The notes below the pieces were generated by a model that did not search any database, was not told the DNA's origin, and was given only the letters and a program-made list of their open reading frames with translations. This document shows, piece after piece, positions 34,788-42,774 of a stretch of 64,000 bases of DNA. Position numbers and translations under genes: made by a program. How positions within the stretch are numbered: the first letter of the stretch is position 1; every line of letters begins with the position of its first letter. The stretch comes from Paenibacillus rhizovicinus (GTDB taxonomy: Bacteria; Bacillota; Bacilli; Paenibacillales; Paenibacillaceae), in assembly GCF_010365285.1 (NCBI RefSeq), contig NZ_CP048286.1, positions 2,432,501 to 2,496,500 of the forward strand, in the 5' to 3' direction.

Positions 34788-36413
34788 TCAGGTTCCGCTC
34801 TCCTTTGCGAGTCTGTCGCGATAGTCTTTCGGCGTCATGCCGACGCGTTTCTTGAACAGGATGCTGAAATAATTCGGATCGGCGTACCCGACCTGCTCGG
34901 CAATCTCGTAAAACTTCATGCCCGTCGACTGCAGCAGCTCCTTCGCCTTGGCAATGCGGACACCGGTCAGATACTCGACGAACGTCTCGCCCGTATTCTG
35001 CTTGAACACGAGGCTGAAATAGCTGCTGCTCATAAGCACGTGGCGGCACAGCTCCTGCAGCGACATTTTATCGTTGGCATAATTGGTCTCGATGTATTCG
35101 ATCGCCCGGTGAATCTGCGTATTCGTAAAATGGTTCCGGTTGTCGGCGATTTCCGTCATGACGGCGCTTACGACCTGCTTGAGCCACGCCTCGATTTCGT
35201 CCAGCGTCTTGAACCGGTACACTTCCATCAGCATCATCTGGCTGTCGATCGATCCTTCGCGGTCATGCGGAACGACCTCCTGAATGGCGTTCATGAGCGA
35301 AAGCACGACCTTCTGCATTTGCAGGAAGCATGTCTCGATCGGCACGCGCGACTTCTTCAGCTCCGCGATGCCATGCTCGATTAAGTCCTGCGCTTCGCGG
35401 ATCGAGCCCGTCTTGACCGTGGAGACCAGCTTGCGGTCCCATGACAGGTTCGGCAAGGACGCCGCTTCCGGCTGTCCCTCCAGATCGAGGATGCTGAGCA
35501 CCCGGTTCTTGCCGTGCAGAAACCGGTAGTCCAGCGCGGACAGCGCGCCTTTATAGGAGCCGGGCAGCAGCTCGGCGGACTGCACGATCCGGCCGACGCC
35601 GATGGTCACGGTGAAGCTGAGAAACTTCTCGATATGGTGGCGCACTTCCTCCGCGTACCGGAAAGCGGTTTCGTAAATGTCGTTCTCATCGCCTTCGCCG
35701 GTGATGATCGCGACCATCCGCTCCTCGCGGGTGCGGAACACGATCGTTCGGTCCCGTTCGGCGATCTCTTCGAAAATATCAAAAGCGGCGAACCGCAAAA
35801 ATTCAACGTCATGCTCATAAGAAAGCAGCTCGCGGTCGCCGAAATCGTCGATGTCGGCGACGACGGCAACCGATCCCGCGGCAAGCGGGGCAAGGCCGAA
35901 ATAAGCGAAGCGGTCTTCGATCTCCGCGCGGCCGAGACCGACGGCGACGAGCCGCTCCAGGAACCGCTCCTTCAGGATCGGGAAGCTCTGTTTCAGCTGG
36001 CTTTGCAGCCGGCTGAGGTCTTCGCGGCGCTGGCGTTCCTCGTCCATTTCGCTGCGGACCTTGTCCAGCAGCTGACGGATTTCGCGCGCGGTAATCGGCT
36101 TCAGCACGAAATCCGACACCTTCAGGCGCAGCGCCTGCTGGGCGTATTCGAACTCGTCGTAGCCGGTGAGAATAATGACTTTGATGTAGGGGTAGCTGGC
36201 GGTAATGAGTCCGGCCAGCTCCAAGCCGTCCATGAACGGCATGCTGATGTCGGAAATGACCAGGTCGGGCTTGTCCTGCTCGATCGCTTCCCAGGCATCG
36301 CGCCCGTTGGCGTAGTCGCCGGTCAATTCGAAGCCGTGCTCCTGCCAGTTAATCGTATTTTTGAGGCCGACGCGTACGACTGCTTCGTCGTCGACGATGA
36401 TTGCTTTGTACAT
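34788..36413 (-). CDS. YesN-type response regulator with AraC DNA-binding domain
   Basis: The 541-residue protein has an N-terminal receiver domain with phospho-Asp in DLVISDISMPFMDG (near residue 55) and a Lys in VLKPITA. A central linker of about 280 residues follows, then a C-terminal AraC double helix-turn-helix (MSLQELCRHVLMSSSYFSLVF, YEIAEQVGYADPNYFS). It probably activates the neighbouring sugar transport genes. It is the first gene of the unit, and a GGGAGG ribosome binding site lies 11 bases before the ATG. The upstream non-coding block is rich in repeats. Confidence 0.93.
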   Translation of the reverse strand: MYKAIIVDDEAVVRVGLKNTINWQEHGFELTGDYANGRDAWEAIEQDKPDLVISDISMPFMDGLELAGLITASYPYIKVIILTGYDEFEYAQQALRLKVSDFVLKPITAREIRQLLDKVRSEMDEERQRREDLSRLQSQLKQSFPILKERFLERLVAVGLGRAEIEDRFAYFGLAPLAAGSVAVVADIDDFGDRELLSYEHDVEFLRFAAFDIFEEIAERDRTIVFRTREERMVAIITGEGDENDIYETAFRYAEEVRHHIEKFLSFTVTIGVGRIVQSAELLPGSYKGALSALDYRFLHGKNRVLSILDLEGQPEAASLPNLSWDRKLVSTVKTGSIREAQDLIEHGIAELKKSRVPIETCFLQMQKVVLSLMNAIQEVVPHDREGSIDSQMMLMEVYRFKTLDEIEAWLKQVVSAVMTEIADNRNHFTNTQIHRAIEYIETNYANDKMSLQELCRHVLMSSSYFSLVFKQNTGETFVEYLTGVRIAKAKELLQSTGMKFYEIAEQVGYADPNYFSILFKKRVGMTPKDYRDRLAKESGT

Positions 36414-36553
36414 TGGTGCACCAACCTCCCGCTTTCATAGATTAGCTGATTGGGAGCTCAATCGTCCATTTTTTTAATTTGGGAATAGATTTTCTTTACT
36501 CGATAAAAGCGTTTATTTACATCTATTAATAAGTTCAAAAGCGTTTCACAACC

Positions 36554-36603
36554 CCCTGGTGTCCCCCTTCTCTCAAGGGGGACACCAGGGACTCCGTCCC
36601 TGG
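36554..36603. other. Two overlapping, mutually exclusive hairpins
   Basis: CCCTGGTGTCCCCCTT (36554-36569) pairs perfectly with its complement at 36575-36590. A second stem, CCAGGGAC (36585-36592) with GTCCCTGG (36596-36603), reuses the right arm of the first. Only one can form at a time. Copy 2 of the duplication keeps the second hairpin but loses the outer part of the first. Confidence 0.75.
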
Positions 36604-37342
36604 ACCCGGAATTAGCGTGCCTGCTGCGGGGCCGTCTTCGAAGTTGCGTTTGTGGAGGGCTCGTTTTCGTCCTGCGGACACACTTTCAGTTGGCGTTCTT
36701 GCGCGGCTTGGTGCCTTGATTAGTTGTACGCTAGTCGCTTTGAATGGAAAGTTACCGATGCTAACGAATCCAGTTGGCGCTATTTGCCCCTACATTCTGT
36801 TTTTTGCATGCTAACGAACCCCAGCAGCGCTATTTGGGCTTTTTCTCCCTGATATGAGCCGTTTTGGCCACAATAAGGCGTGCTGGATTCGTTAGCCTGT
36901 TTTTGGCGGATATTTGGGTGGTTTAAGACGTGTACGGTTCGTTAGCGGTAAATCCCCCTTCTCTCAAGGGGACACCAGGGACTCCGTCCCTGGACCCGGA
37001 ATTAGCGTGCCTGCTGCGGGGCCGTCTTCGAAGTTGCATTTGTGGAGAGCTCGTTTTCGTCCTGCGGACACACTTTCAGGTGTTGTTCTTGCGCGGCTTG
37101 GTGCCTTGATTAGTTAGTTGTACGCTAATCGCTTTGAATGGAAAGTTACCGATGCTAACGAATCCAGTTGGCGCTATTTGCCCCTACATTCTGTTTTTTG
37201 CATGCTAACGAACCCCAGCAGCGCTATTTGGACTTTTTCTCCTTGATGTGAGCCGTTTTGGCCACAATAAGGCGTGCTGGATTCGTTAGCCTGTTTTTGG
37301 CGGCAGTTTGGGTGGTTTAAGACGTGTACGGTTCGTTAGCGG
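36563..37342. repeat. Tandem duplication of about 390 bp with GCTAACGAA motifs
   Basis: Copy 1 (36563-36950) and copy 2 (36954-37342) are nearly identical. The offset is 390 bp at the start and 394 bp at the end, because copy 2 has an extra TTAG near 37113. Each copy carries GCTAACGAA twice in forward orientation (36760, 36810; 37154, 37204) and twice inverted as TTCGTTAGC (36889, 36938; 37282, 37332). Confidence 0.9.
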
Positions 37343-37476
37343 CAGTTTCTGCATGCCGTACGGTTCGTTGTTAGCGACAGTTTCTGCATGCCGTACGGTT
37401 CGTTAGCGGCAGTTTCTGCACGCCGTACGGTTCGTCGTTAGCGGCAGTTTCTGCACGCCGTACGGTTCGTTAGCGA
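37343..37476. repeat. 67 bp repeat in two copies, each of 35 + 32 bp subunits
   Basis: Subunits start at 37343, 37378, 37410 and 37445, and all begin CAGTTTCTGCA. They continue YGCCGTACGGTTCGT and end in GTTAGCG. The 35 bp form has an extra triplet (TTG or TCG) in the TTCGTTAGC motif. The order 35-32-35-32 shows duplication of a 67 bp pair. Confidence 0.9.
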
Positions 37477-37502
37477 CAGTCGAAGCGCGGACATTATGAT
37501 CG

Positions 37503-38210
37503 CTACTTCGCCTGCTCCTGCAGCAAGAACCGATACCCAATCCCCGGCTCCGTCTCGATGAACGTCGGTCTGGTTGGGTCTTCTTCCAGCTTCTTGCGCA
37601 GATGGCCGATGTAGATGCGCAGGTAATGCGTATCCGACTCGTGATGGTGGCCGCCCCATACTTGCTGCAGCAGCTGCCTTTGGGTGATGACTTTGCCTGC
37701 GTTGGACGCGAGTACTTTGAGCAGCTCATACTCGGTCGGCGTCAGCTTGACCCTTGTGCCGTCCAGTTCCACGAGACGCTGCGCAAGGTCGATGACGAGA
37801 CGGCCGAAACGAAGGACGGGCTCCTGCTGCGCGTTACCCGAATGGCGGAGGGCAACGCGGATTCGCGCTACGAGCTCGCCCATGCCGAACGGCTTCGTGA
37901 CGTAGTCGTCCGCGCCGCCGTCGAGCGCTTCGATTTTGTCCGCCTCGCGATCCTTCGCCGTCAGCACGATGATGGGAATGCGCGACCACTCGCGGATTCG
38001 GTTCAGCACCGTCATGCCGGACACGTCCGGCAGCCCCAGATCCAGCACGATCAAATCGGGATGGTTGATGCTGGCCTGATAGATGCCGTCCTCTCCCGTT
38101 TCCGCCTCCAGCACGTCGAAATGATGCGCCTTCAGCGTGACTTTGAGCAGTTTGCGGATTTGCGGTTCGTCGTCCACGACGAGAATGCGCGCACCGGTTT
38201 CTGTCGTCAT
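37503..38210 (-). CDS. kdpE: KdpE-type response regulator
   Basis: The 235-residue OmpR/PhoB-class regulator has a receiver domain with phospho-Asp in LIVLDLGLPDVSG and a Lys in VTKPFG. The C-terminal winged helix has the LTPTEYELLKVL segment and GIGYRFL ending. It is the partner of the KdpD-type kinase and should activate kdpFABC under K+ limitation. The true start is the ATG at 38210 behind GAGGAGG, overlapping the kinase stop by 4 bp. The upstream open frame is a shadow of the kinase gene. It is the last gene of the kdp cluster. Confidence 0.93.
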   Translation of the reverse strand: MTTETGARILVVDDEPQIRKLLKVTLKAHHFDVLEAETGEDGIYQASINHPDLIVLDLGLPDVSGMTVLNRIREWSRIPIIVLTAKDREADKIEALDGGADDYVTKPFGMGELVARIRVALRHSGNAQQEPVLRFGRLVIDLAQRLVELDGTRVKLTPTEYELLKVLASNAGKVITQRQLLQQVWGGHHHESDTHYLRIYIGHLRKKLEEDPTRPTFIETEPGIGYRFLLQEQAK

Positions 38211-39769
38211 TGTTGTTCCTCCTCTTCCCGCTGCCAGCCCTCCGGCAATTCCGGCTTGCCTGCCGGAAGCGCGACGGTCACCACCGTGCCTCTCTCCGCG
38301 CGGGGAGCCGCCGTGATCGTGCCGCCGTGGGCTTCCACGATGCCTTTGCAAATCGCGAGCCCGAGTCCCGTCCCGGTCGTGCCGTTCGATCCGGGCCCGC
38401 GGTAAAATTTATCGAAAATCCGTTCCCGATCCTCCTCGCCGATGCCGATGCCGTTGTCTGCCACCGAAATCCGGACCCATGAGCCGGACTGCCGAACGGC
38501 AATGACCACCTCGCTGCCGTCGGGCGAATATTTGATCGCGTTGCTGACGACGTTGACGAGCACCTGCTCCAGCAGCACTTCGTCGCCCGGAAAATACGGC
38601 GTCGGCTCCTGTATCCGCACCTCGATCCGCCGCTCGCCCACAAAGCCTCGTACCTGGGACAGCACCACGCCGATCATATCCTCGGCATCGACCCAGTCCC
38701 GGCGCAACGCAAGCATGCCGCTCTCCAGCTTGACCATGCCGAGCAGGTTCGTGACGAGCCGGTTCATGCGCAAGGCGCCGTCGCGAATCGTAACGAGCAG
38801 CTCCCGGCGGTCATCGGACGAGAAGACGTCTTCTCCGTCGATCAGACCCGTCGCCGAGCCGATGACGGTGGCAAGCGGCGTGCGGAGCTCATGCGATACG
38901 GAGTCCAGCAGCGCGGTCCGAATGCGCTCGGACTCGGCCGTCAGCTGAGCCAGCTTGGCTTCCTCGCTCAGCTTGACGCGCGCGATCGCCGTCGCCGCCA
39001 GTCCGCCGAACGCTTCCAGCAGATGACGGCTCTCGGCCGACAGCGCTCCGGCGTCCGCGCGAACGGCCAAGACGCCGTACGTCCTCTCTTCCGTCCGCAA
39101 AGGAACGAACAAGCCCGGAAACTCGCCCAGCGTTTCCGTCCCCCTGCCGGCCATCCGGCCATGCTCGAAGGTCCATTTGGCAATGACCATGGCGGATTCC
39201 CCTTCGCCGAAGCCATGGTCGCCGGGCGAGTACGCCGTCCGTGCCAGCTCGGATCGCGCATCCGGCATGTAGATCGCGATTTGCGCCTGCACGGTAACGG
39301 ACACCTGGAGCGCGATATTTTCAAGCAGCGTCTTGATCTCGCCGACTGCCGCCATCTGCCGGCTCAGCGAATAGAGCGCGGCCGTATGCGCCTCCCGCTC
39401 CTTCGACAGCTTCACCTGCTGCTTCAGCCGGGCCGCGAGCGTGGCGGTCAGCGCCGCCACCGCCAAGTAGACGGCAAAAGAAAGCAAGTACCGCAGATCC
39501 TCCACGCTGAAGCTGAGGAACGGCGGCACGAAGAAATAATCGAACGCCAGCACGCCGGCGGCTGCGGCATAGAAGGAGGGGACAAGTCCCCAATACACGG
39601 CGCTGAAGAGCACCGGGAACAAATACATCAGCGCGATGTTGACGGCATCGAAAGCGAAACCGAATTCATGCAGAACGACGGACAGCGCCGCGACGCCGAT
39701 CGTGATCCATGCATAAGGCAGCAGCGCAAGTTTTTTTCTACGTTCAACGGTTGCCTCGACGCTCCTCAC
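38207..39769 (-). CDS. kdpD: KdpD-type histidine kinase lacking the N-terminal sensor module
   Basis: The 520-residue protein begins directly with the DUF4118 four-helix membrane domain (about residues 15-115, LPYAWITIGVAALSVVLHEF and following). A GAF-like domain (about 140-270), a HisKA domain with DSVSHELRTPLATVIG and an ATPase domain with VSNAIKYS, DNGIGIG and GTGLGLAI follow. A full-length KdpD is about 900 residues; the missing sensor part is encoded by the gene just upstream, whose stop overlaps this start by 26 bp. The GTG start has a weakly placed AGAGG, so coupling is likely. Confidence 0.9.
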   Translation of the reverse strand: MRSVEATVERRKKLALLPYAWITIGVAALSVVLHEFGFAFDAVNIALMYLFPVLFSAVYWGLVPSFYAAAAGVLAFDYFFVPPFLSFSVEDLRYLLSFAVYLAVAALTATLAARLKQQVKLSKEREAHTAALYSLSRQMAAVGEIKTLLENIALQVSVTVQAQIAIYMPDARSELARTAYSPGDHGFGEGESAMVIAKWTFEHGRMAGRGTETLGEFPGLFVPLRTEERTYGVLAVRADAGALSAESRHLLEAFGGLAATAIARVKLSEEAKLAQLTAESERIRTALLDSVSHELRTPLATVIGSATGLIDGEDVFSSDDRRELLVTIRDGALRMNRLVTNLLGMVKLESGMLALRRDWVDAEDMIGVVLSQVRGFVGERRIEVRIQEPTPYFPGDEVLLEQVLVNVVSNAIKYSPDGSEVVIAVRQSGSWVRISVADNGIGIGEEDRERIFDKFYRGPGSNGTTGTGLGLAICKGIVEAHGGTITAAPRAERGTVVTVALPAGKPELPEGWQREEEEQQ

Positions 39770-42101
39770 CCTCTTTCGTACCGTAATCCGCGACGATCAA
39801 TATATCTCTCATCCTGGACAGGCCGATCAGCTTCTTCACGACCGAGCCGTGCAGGAACATCTCCCACCAGGAAACCTGGGATTGACCGATAATGAGCTGC
39901 GTCGCCTCCGCCTTGTCCGCGTTCGCCGACAACACTTCCGCGATCTCTTTGCGGGATTCGGCGTAATGGACGATGAACTTGCCGCCCAGCCGAACGGTCA
40001 GCCGCTCCAGCGCCTCCAGATTGGGACTTGGATTCGGCGCCGCATCCCCGCCGTTCTGCCGCTCTCCGACTCGCACGTAATTGACGCTCCATTGCGCCTT
40101 GAGCCGATAAGCCGTCCGAAAACCGCGCCGCACCAGCCGCTGGGCATGGGGCGTGTCGTTAACGCAGACGAAGATCGATTCCCGTCTCCGCCACGGGCCG
40201 CGAAGCGAGTTGTTCCGCTCCAGCGACTCCAGCCGTTCATCGACGTCGTCGGCGATTTCCCGCAGCGCCAGCTCGCGCAGCGCGATAAGGTTGCCGGTTT
40301 TGAAGAAATTGGACAACGCCTGGTCAATCTTGGGTCTAGCATAGATCTTGCCCTCGCGCATCCGATTTCGCAGCGCCTCGGGGGCAACGTCAATCAATTG
40401 TACTTCATCCGCCAGCTGCAGGATACTATCGGGCACCGTTTCCCGCACGCGGATGCCCGTGATCTGCTCCACCGCGTCGTTCAGACTCTCCAGATGCTGC
40501 ACGTTCACGGTCGTAATGACCGAGATGCCGGCATCCAGCAGTTCCAGGACGTCCTCGTATCGCTTCTTGTTCTTGCTGCCCGGCACGTTCGTATGCGCCA
40601 GCTCGTCGACGAGCACGACTTCGGGGCAGCCCTGAATGATGGCATCCGTATCCATTTCCTCGAGCGAGATGCCTTGGTACACCGTCTGCAGTCTCGGAAT
40701 CAGCGGCAATTGGGAGATCTGGGCGAGCGTCTCCTGTCTGCCGTGCGTTTCCAGAAGGCCGATGCGCACATCGATGCCTTTGCGCAGCAGATCATTGCCG
40801 TCCCGCAGCATCCTGTACGTCTTGCCGACGCCGGGCGCGGCCCCGATATACACTTTGAACGTGCCCCGCTTGATTTCCCCGATCCGCTCGGTCACTTCCT
40901 TCTCGCTTAACCGCCGGTACCGCTGCCGCTCCTCGGCGGAAGCGAATTTGGCCGGCAGCACGCGTTCGCCTTCATACTCCGCCCGGTCCGCAACGAGAAA
41001 TACATCCATGTTCCGCGCAAGCTTCAACAGACGAGCGATGACGGAGCCCTGCCAGATCTCCTGCCAACGCGTATGTTTCGAATGTCCCATGACGATACGG
41101 GTCACGCCATGCCGCGCCGCATAATCCACGATCGTCCTCGGAATCGAACGGCGATTCCGGAAGGGCAGCTCTTCGAAGCTGCCGCCTACCTTCTCGACCA
41201 GCTTCATGATGCTTCGGCGAAAAGCGGCCGCTTCCTTGGACAACGAGCTCTTCATCTGGCGAAACGTAACCACCATCAGCTCGCCGTTCAACCGCTTGGC
41301 GATTTGCTGTCCGCGGCGGACATAGATCGACCCGTTCCAATGGTATTGCGCCGAAACCAGAATCCGTTCTACCGTTCCGGCCGGTCCGACGAGCCCCAGT
41401 TCCTCCCGGTACTCCCGCAGCGAATCGCTTACGTCCTCGGCAACAAGACGCAGCGCAAGCTCGCGCAGGACGCCGAGATTTCCCCGTTTGAACACCGCCA
41501 TGTCCTTGCAGCCCAGCAAATGCCCTTCCGCCAGCCGGTTCAGAATCGTCTCCGGCGTGACGTCGATCAGCCTGACTTCATCGGCCAATTCCAGCGTATC
41601 GGCGGGCACCGTATGCGTCGCCTCGATGCCCGTCATCCTATGGGCGAGCTCCGTGTAGCCTTCCAATTCATACACGTTAACCGTCGTAATCACGCTGATG
41701 CCGCGGCTCAACAGAAACTTGATATCTTCCAAGCGTGTCGGGAACCGCGCGTCCGGCCGGTTCCGGTGCGCCAGCCCGTCGGCCAGCACGACCTCCGGAT
41801 TGCGCGCCACCAGCGCATCCAGATTGAGATCCTTGTATTCCGTTCCGTTCTTATACCAATGAATGCTCGGCACCCGCTCCAATTCTCCGATCTGCTCCAC
41901 CGTCTCCGGCCGCTGCAGCGTCGAGACCGCGCAGATGACAACGTCCACGTCTTGTTGAAGCAGCGTCTGGCCCTCCCGCAGCATATGGTACGTTTTCCCC
42001 GAACCGCTGACCGGTCCGATGTAAATCTTGAGCGTCCCCCGGTGCAGCTTGGAGATGGACTGCAATATTTCCTCCGGCGTTTTGCGCTTGAAATTCTCCA
42101 T
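39744..42101 (-). CDS. Tandem duplicated KdpD sensor module (KdpD-USP x2), no kinase
   Basis: The 785-residue soluble protein contains two KdpD N-terminal modules in a row, each followed by a USP domain. Copy 2 (about residues 385-785) is canonical: Walker A GAAPGVGKTYRML, ETHGR, and VVLVDELAHTNVPGSKNKK. Copy 1 (about 1-380) is diverged: GPVSGSGKTYHML, no ETHGR, and VVLADGLAHRN in place of the Walker B segment. In normal KdpD, one such module precedes the membrane domain and senses K+, ATP or c-di-AMP. Here sensor and kinase are separate proteins. The start is the ATG at 42101 behind GAGGGGGAG. It follows kdpC by about 80 bp. Confidence 0.9.
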   Translation of the reverse strand: MENFKRKTPEEILQSISKLHRGTLKIYIGPVSGSGKTYHMLREGQTLLQQDVDVVICAVSTLQRPETVEQIGELERVPSIHWYKNGTEYKDLNLDALVARNPEVVLADGLAHRNRPDARFPTRLEDIKFLLSRGISVITTVNVYELEGYTELAHRMTGIEATHTVPADTLELADEVRLIDVTPETILNRLAEGHLLGCKDMAVFKRGNLGVLRELALRLVAEDVSDSLREYREELGLVGPAGTVERILVSAQYHWNGSIYVRRGQQIAKRLNGELMVVTFRQMKSSLSKEAAAFRRSIMKLVEKVGGSFEELPFRNRRSIPRTIVDYAARHGVTRIVMGHSKHTRWQEIWQGSVIARLLKLARNMDVFLVADRAEYEGERVLPAKFASAEERQRYRRLSEKEVTERIGEIKRGTFKVYIGAAPGVGKTYRMLRDGNDLLRKGIDVRIGLLETHGRQETLAQISQLPLIPRLQTVYQGISLEEMDTDAIIQGCPEVVLVDELAHTNVPGSKNKKRYEDVLELLDAGISVITTVNVQHLESLNDAVEQITGIRVRETVPDSILQLADEVQLIDVAPEALRNRMREGKIYARPKIDQALSNFFKTGNLIALRELALREIADDVDERLESLERNNSLRGPWRRRESIFVCVNDTPHAQRLVRRGFRTAYRLKAQWSVNYVRVGERQNGGDAAPNPSPNLEALERLTVRLGGKFIVHYAESRKEIAEVLSANADKAEATQLIIGQSQVSWWEMFLHGSVVKKLIGLSRMRDILIVADYGTKEGEERRGNR

Positions 42102-42181
42102 ATCCGTCTCCCCCTCAACCGATGCAAGATGCAGACAAAGCCACCCCCGGCCAAGCGGGAGCGGCTGCGTCATCGTTGCGA

Positions 42182-42748
42182 TTAAAGCTTGATCTGCTGC
42201 ATAAGTTCCGTGTTGAGCGCGTTCACGTTCACCCGGGGTTCGCCGAATATGCCCAGCTGGCGGCTGTTCGCCACTTCGTCGATCAGCTTATTCAGCGCGT
42301 CCGCGCTCATGCCGGTCGCCTTGCTGATTCGCGGCACCTGCGCCTTCGCCGCTTCCGGCGACAGATCCGGGTCGAAGCCCGAACCCGATACGGTCACGAG
42401 GTCGGCCGGGATATCCGTCAATTCCGGATTGTCGGCCTTCACGGCGGCGACCCTCTCTTCCATTTCCTTCACGTATTCCGTCGTCGCGACCGCGCGGTTA
42501 GAGCCGGCCGAAGCGGTCGGGTCGTACTTGGCGTTCGACGCCCGGGGGTGGAACAGCTTCGGCGACTCCACGTTCTGGGCCAGCAGCTTCGAGCCGAGGA
42601 CGGTGCCGTCGGCGGAAACCATCAGGCTTCCGTCAGCCTGCTTCGGGAACAGCACTTGCGCAAAACCGGTCGTCACGAGCGGGTATATAAAGCCGCAAAT
42701 TAACATCAGCACTATGGAAACGCGGATCGCGGTTACTATCGATTTCAT
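42182..42748 (-). CDS. kdpC: Potassium-transporting ATPase subunit C
   Basis: The 188-residue subunit has a single N-terminal membrane helix (VSIVLMLICGFIYPLVTTGFA). The conserved FHPRASNAKYDPTASAGSN and VTVSGSGFDPDLSPEAAKAQ segments of KdpC follow. It stabilises the complex and aids ATP binding by KdpB. It starts 26 bp after the kdpB stop. Length is normal. Confidence 0.97.
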   Translation of the reverse strand: MKSIVTAIRVSIVLMLICGFIYPLVTTGFAQVLFPKQADGSLMVSADGTVLGSKLLAQNVESPKLFHPRASNAKYDPTASAGSNRAVATTEYVKEMEERVAAVKADNPELTDIPADLVTVSGSGFDPDLSPEAAKAQVPRISKATGMSADALNKLIDEVANSRQLGIFGEPRVNVNALNTELMQQIKL

Positions 42749-42774
42749 CGTCGAAGGACTCCTCTTCTTTCATT

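Larger units (their letters stand above)
36414..37502. other. 1.1 kb non-coding repeat block between the sugar and kdp loci
   Basis: It holds the upstream region of the YesN gene (36414-36550), two overlapping hairpins (36554-36603), a tandem duplication of about 390 bp (36563-36950 and 36954-37342), and a 67 bp double repeat (37343-37476) reaching nearly to the kdpE stop. No gene is supported; short open frames repeat between copies and lack ribosome binding sites. Confidence 0.8.

Noticed and set aside
36563-37476. CRISPR array
   Set aside because: Repeats are adjacent or contain near-identical spacers, unit lengths are 390, 67 or 32-35 bp without unique spacers, and there are no cas genes.
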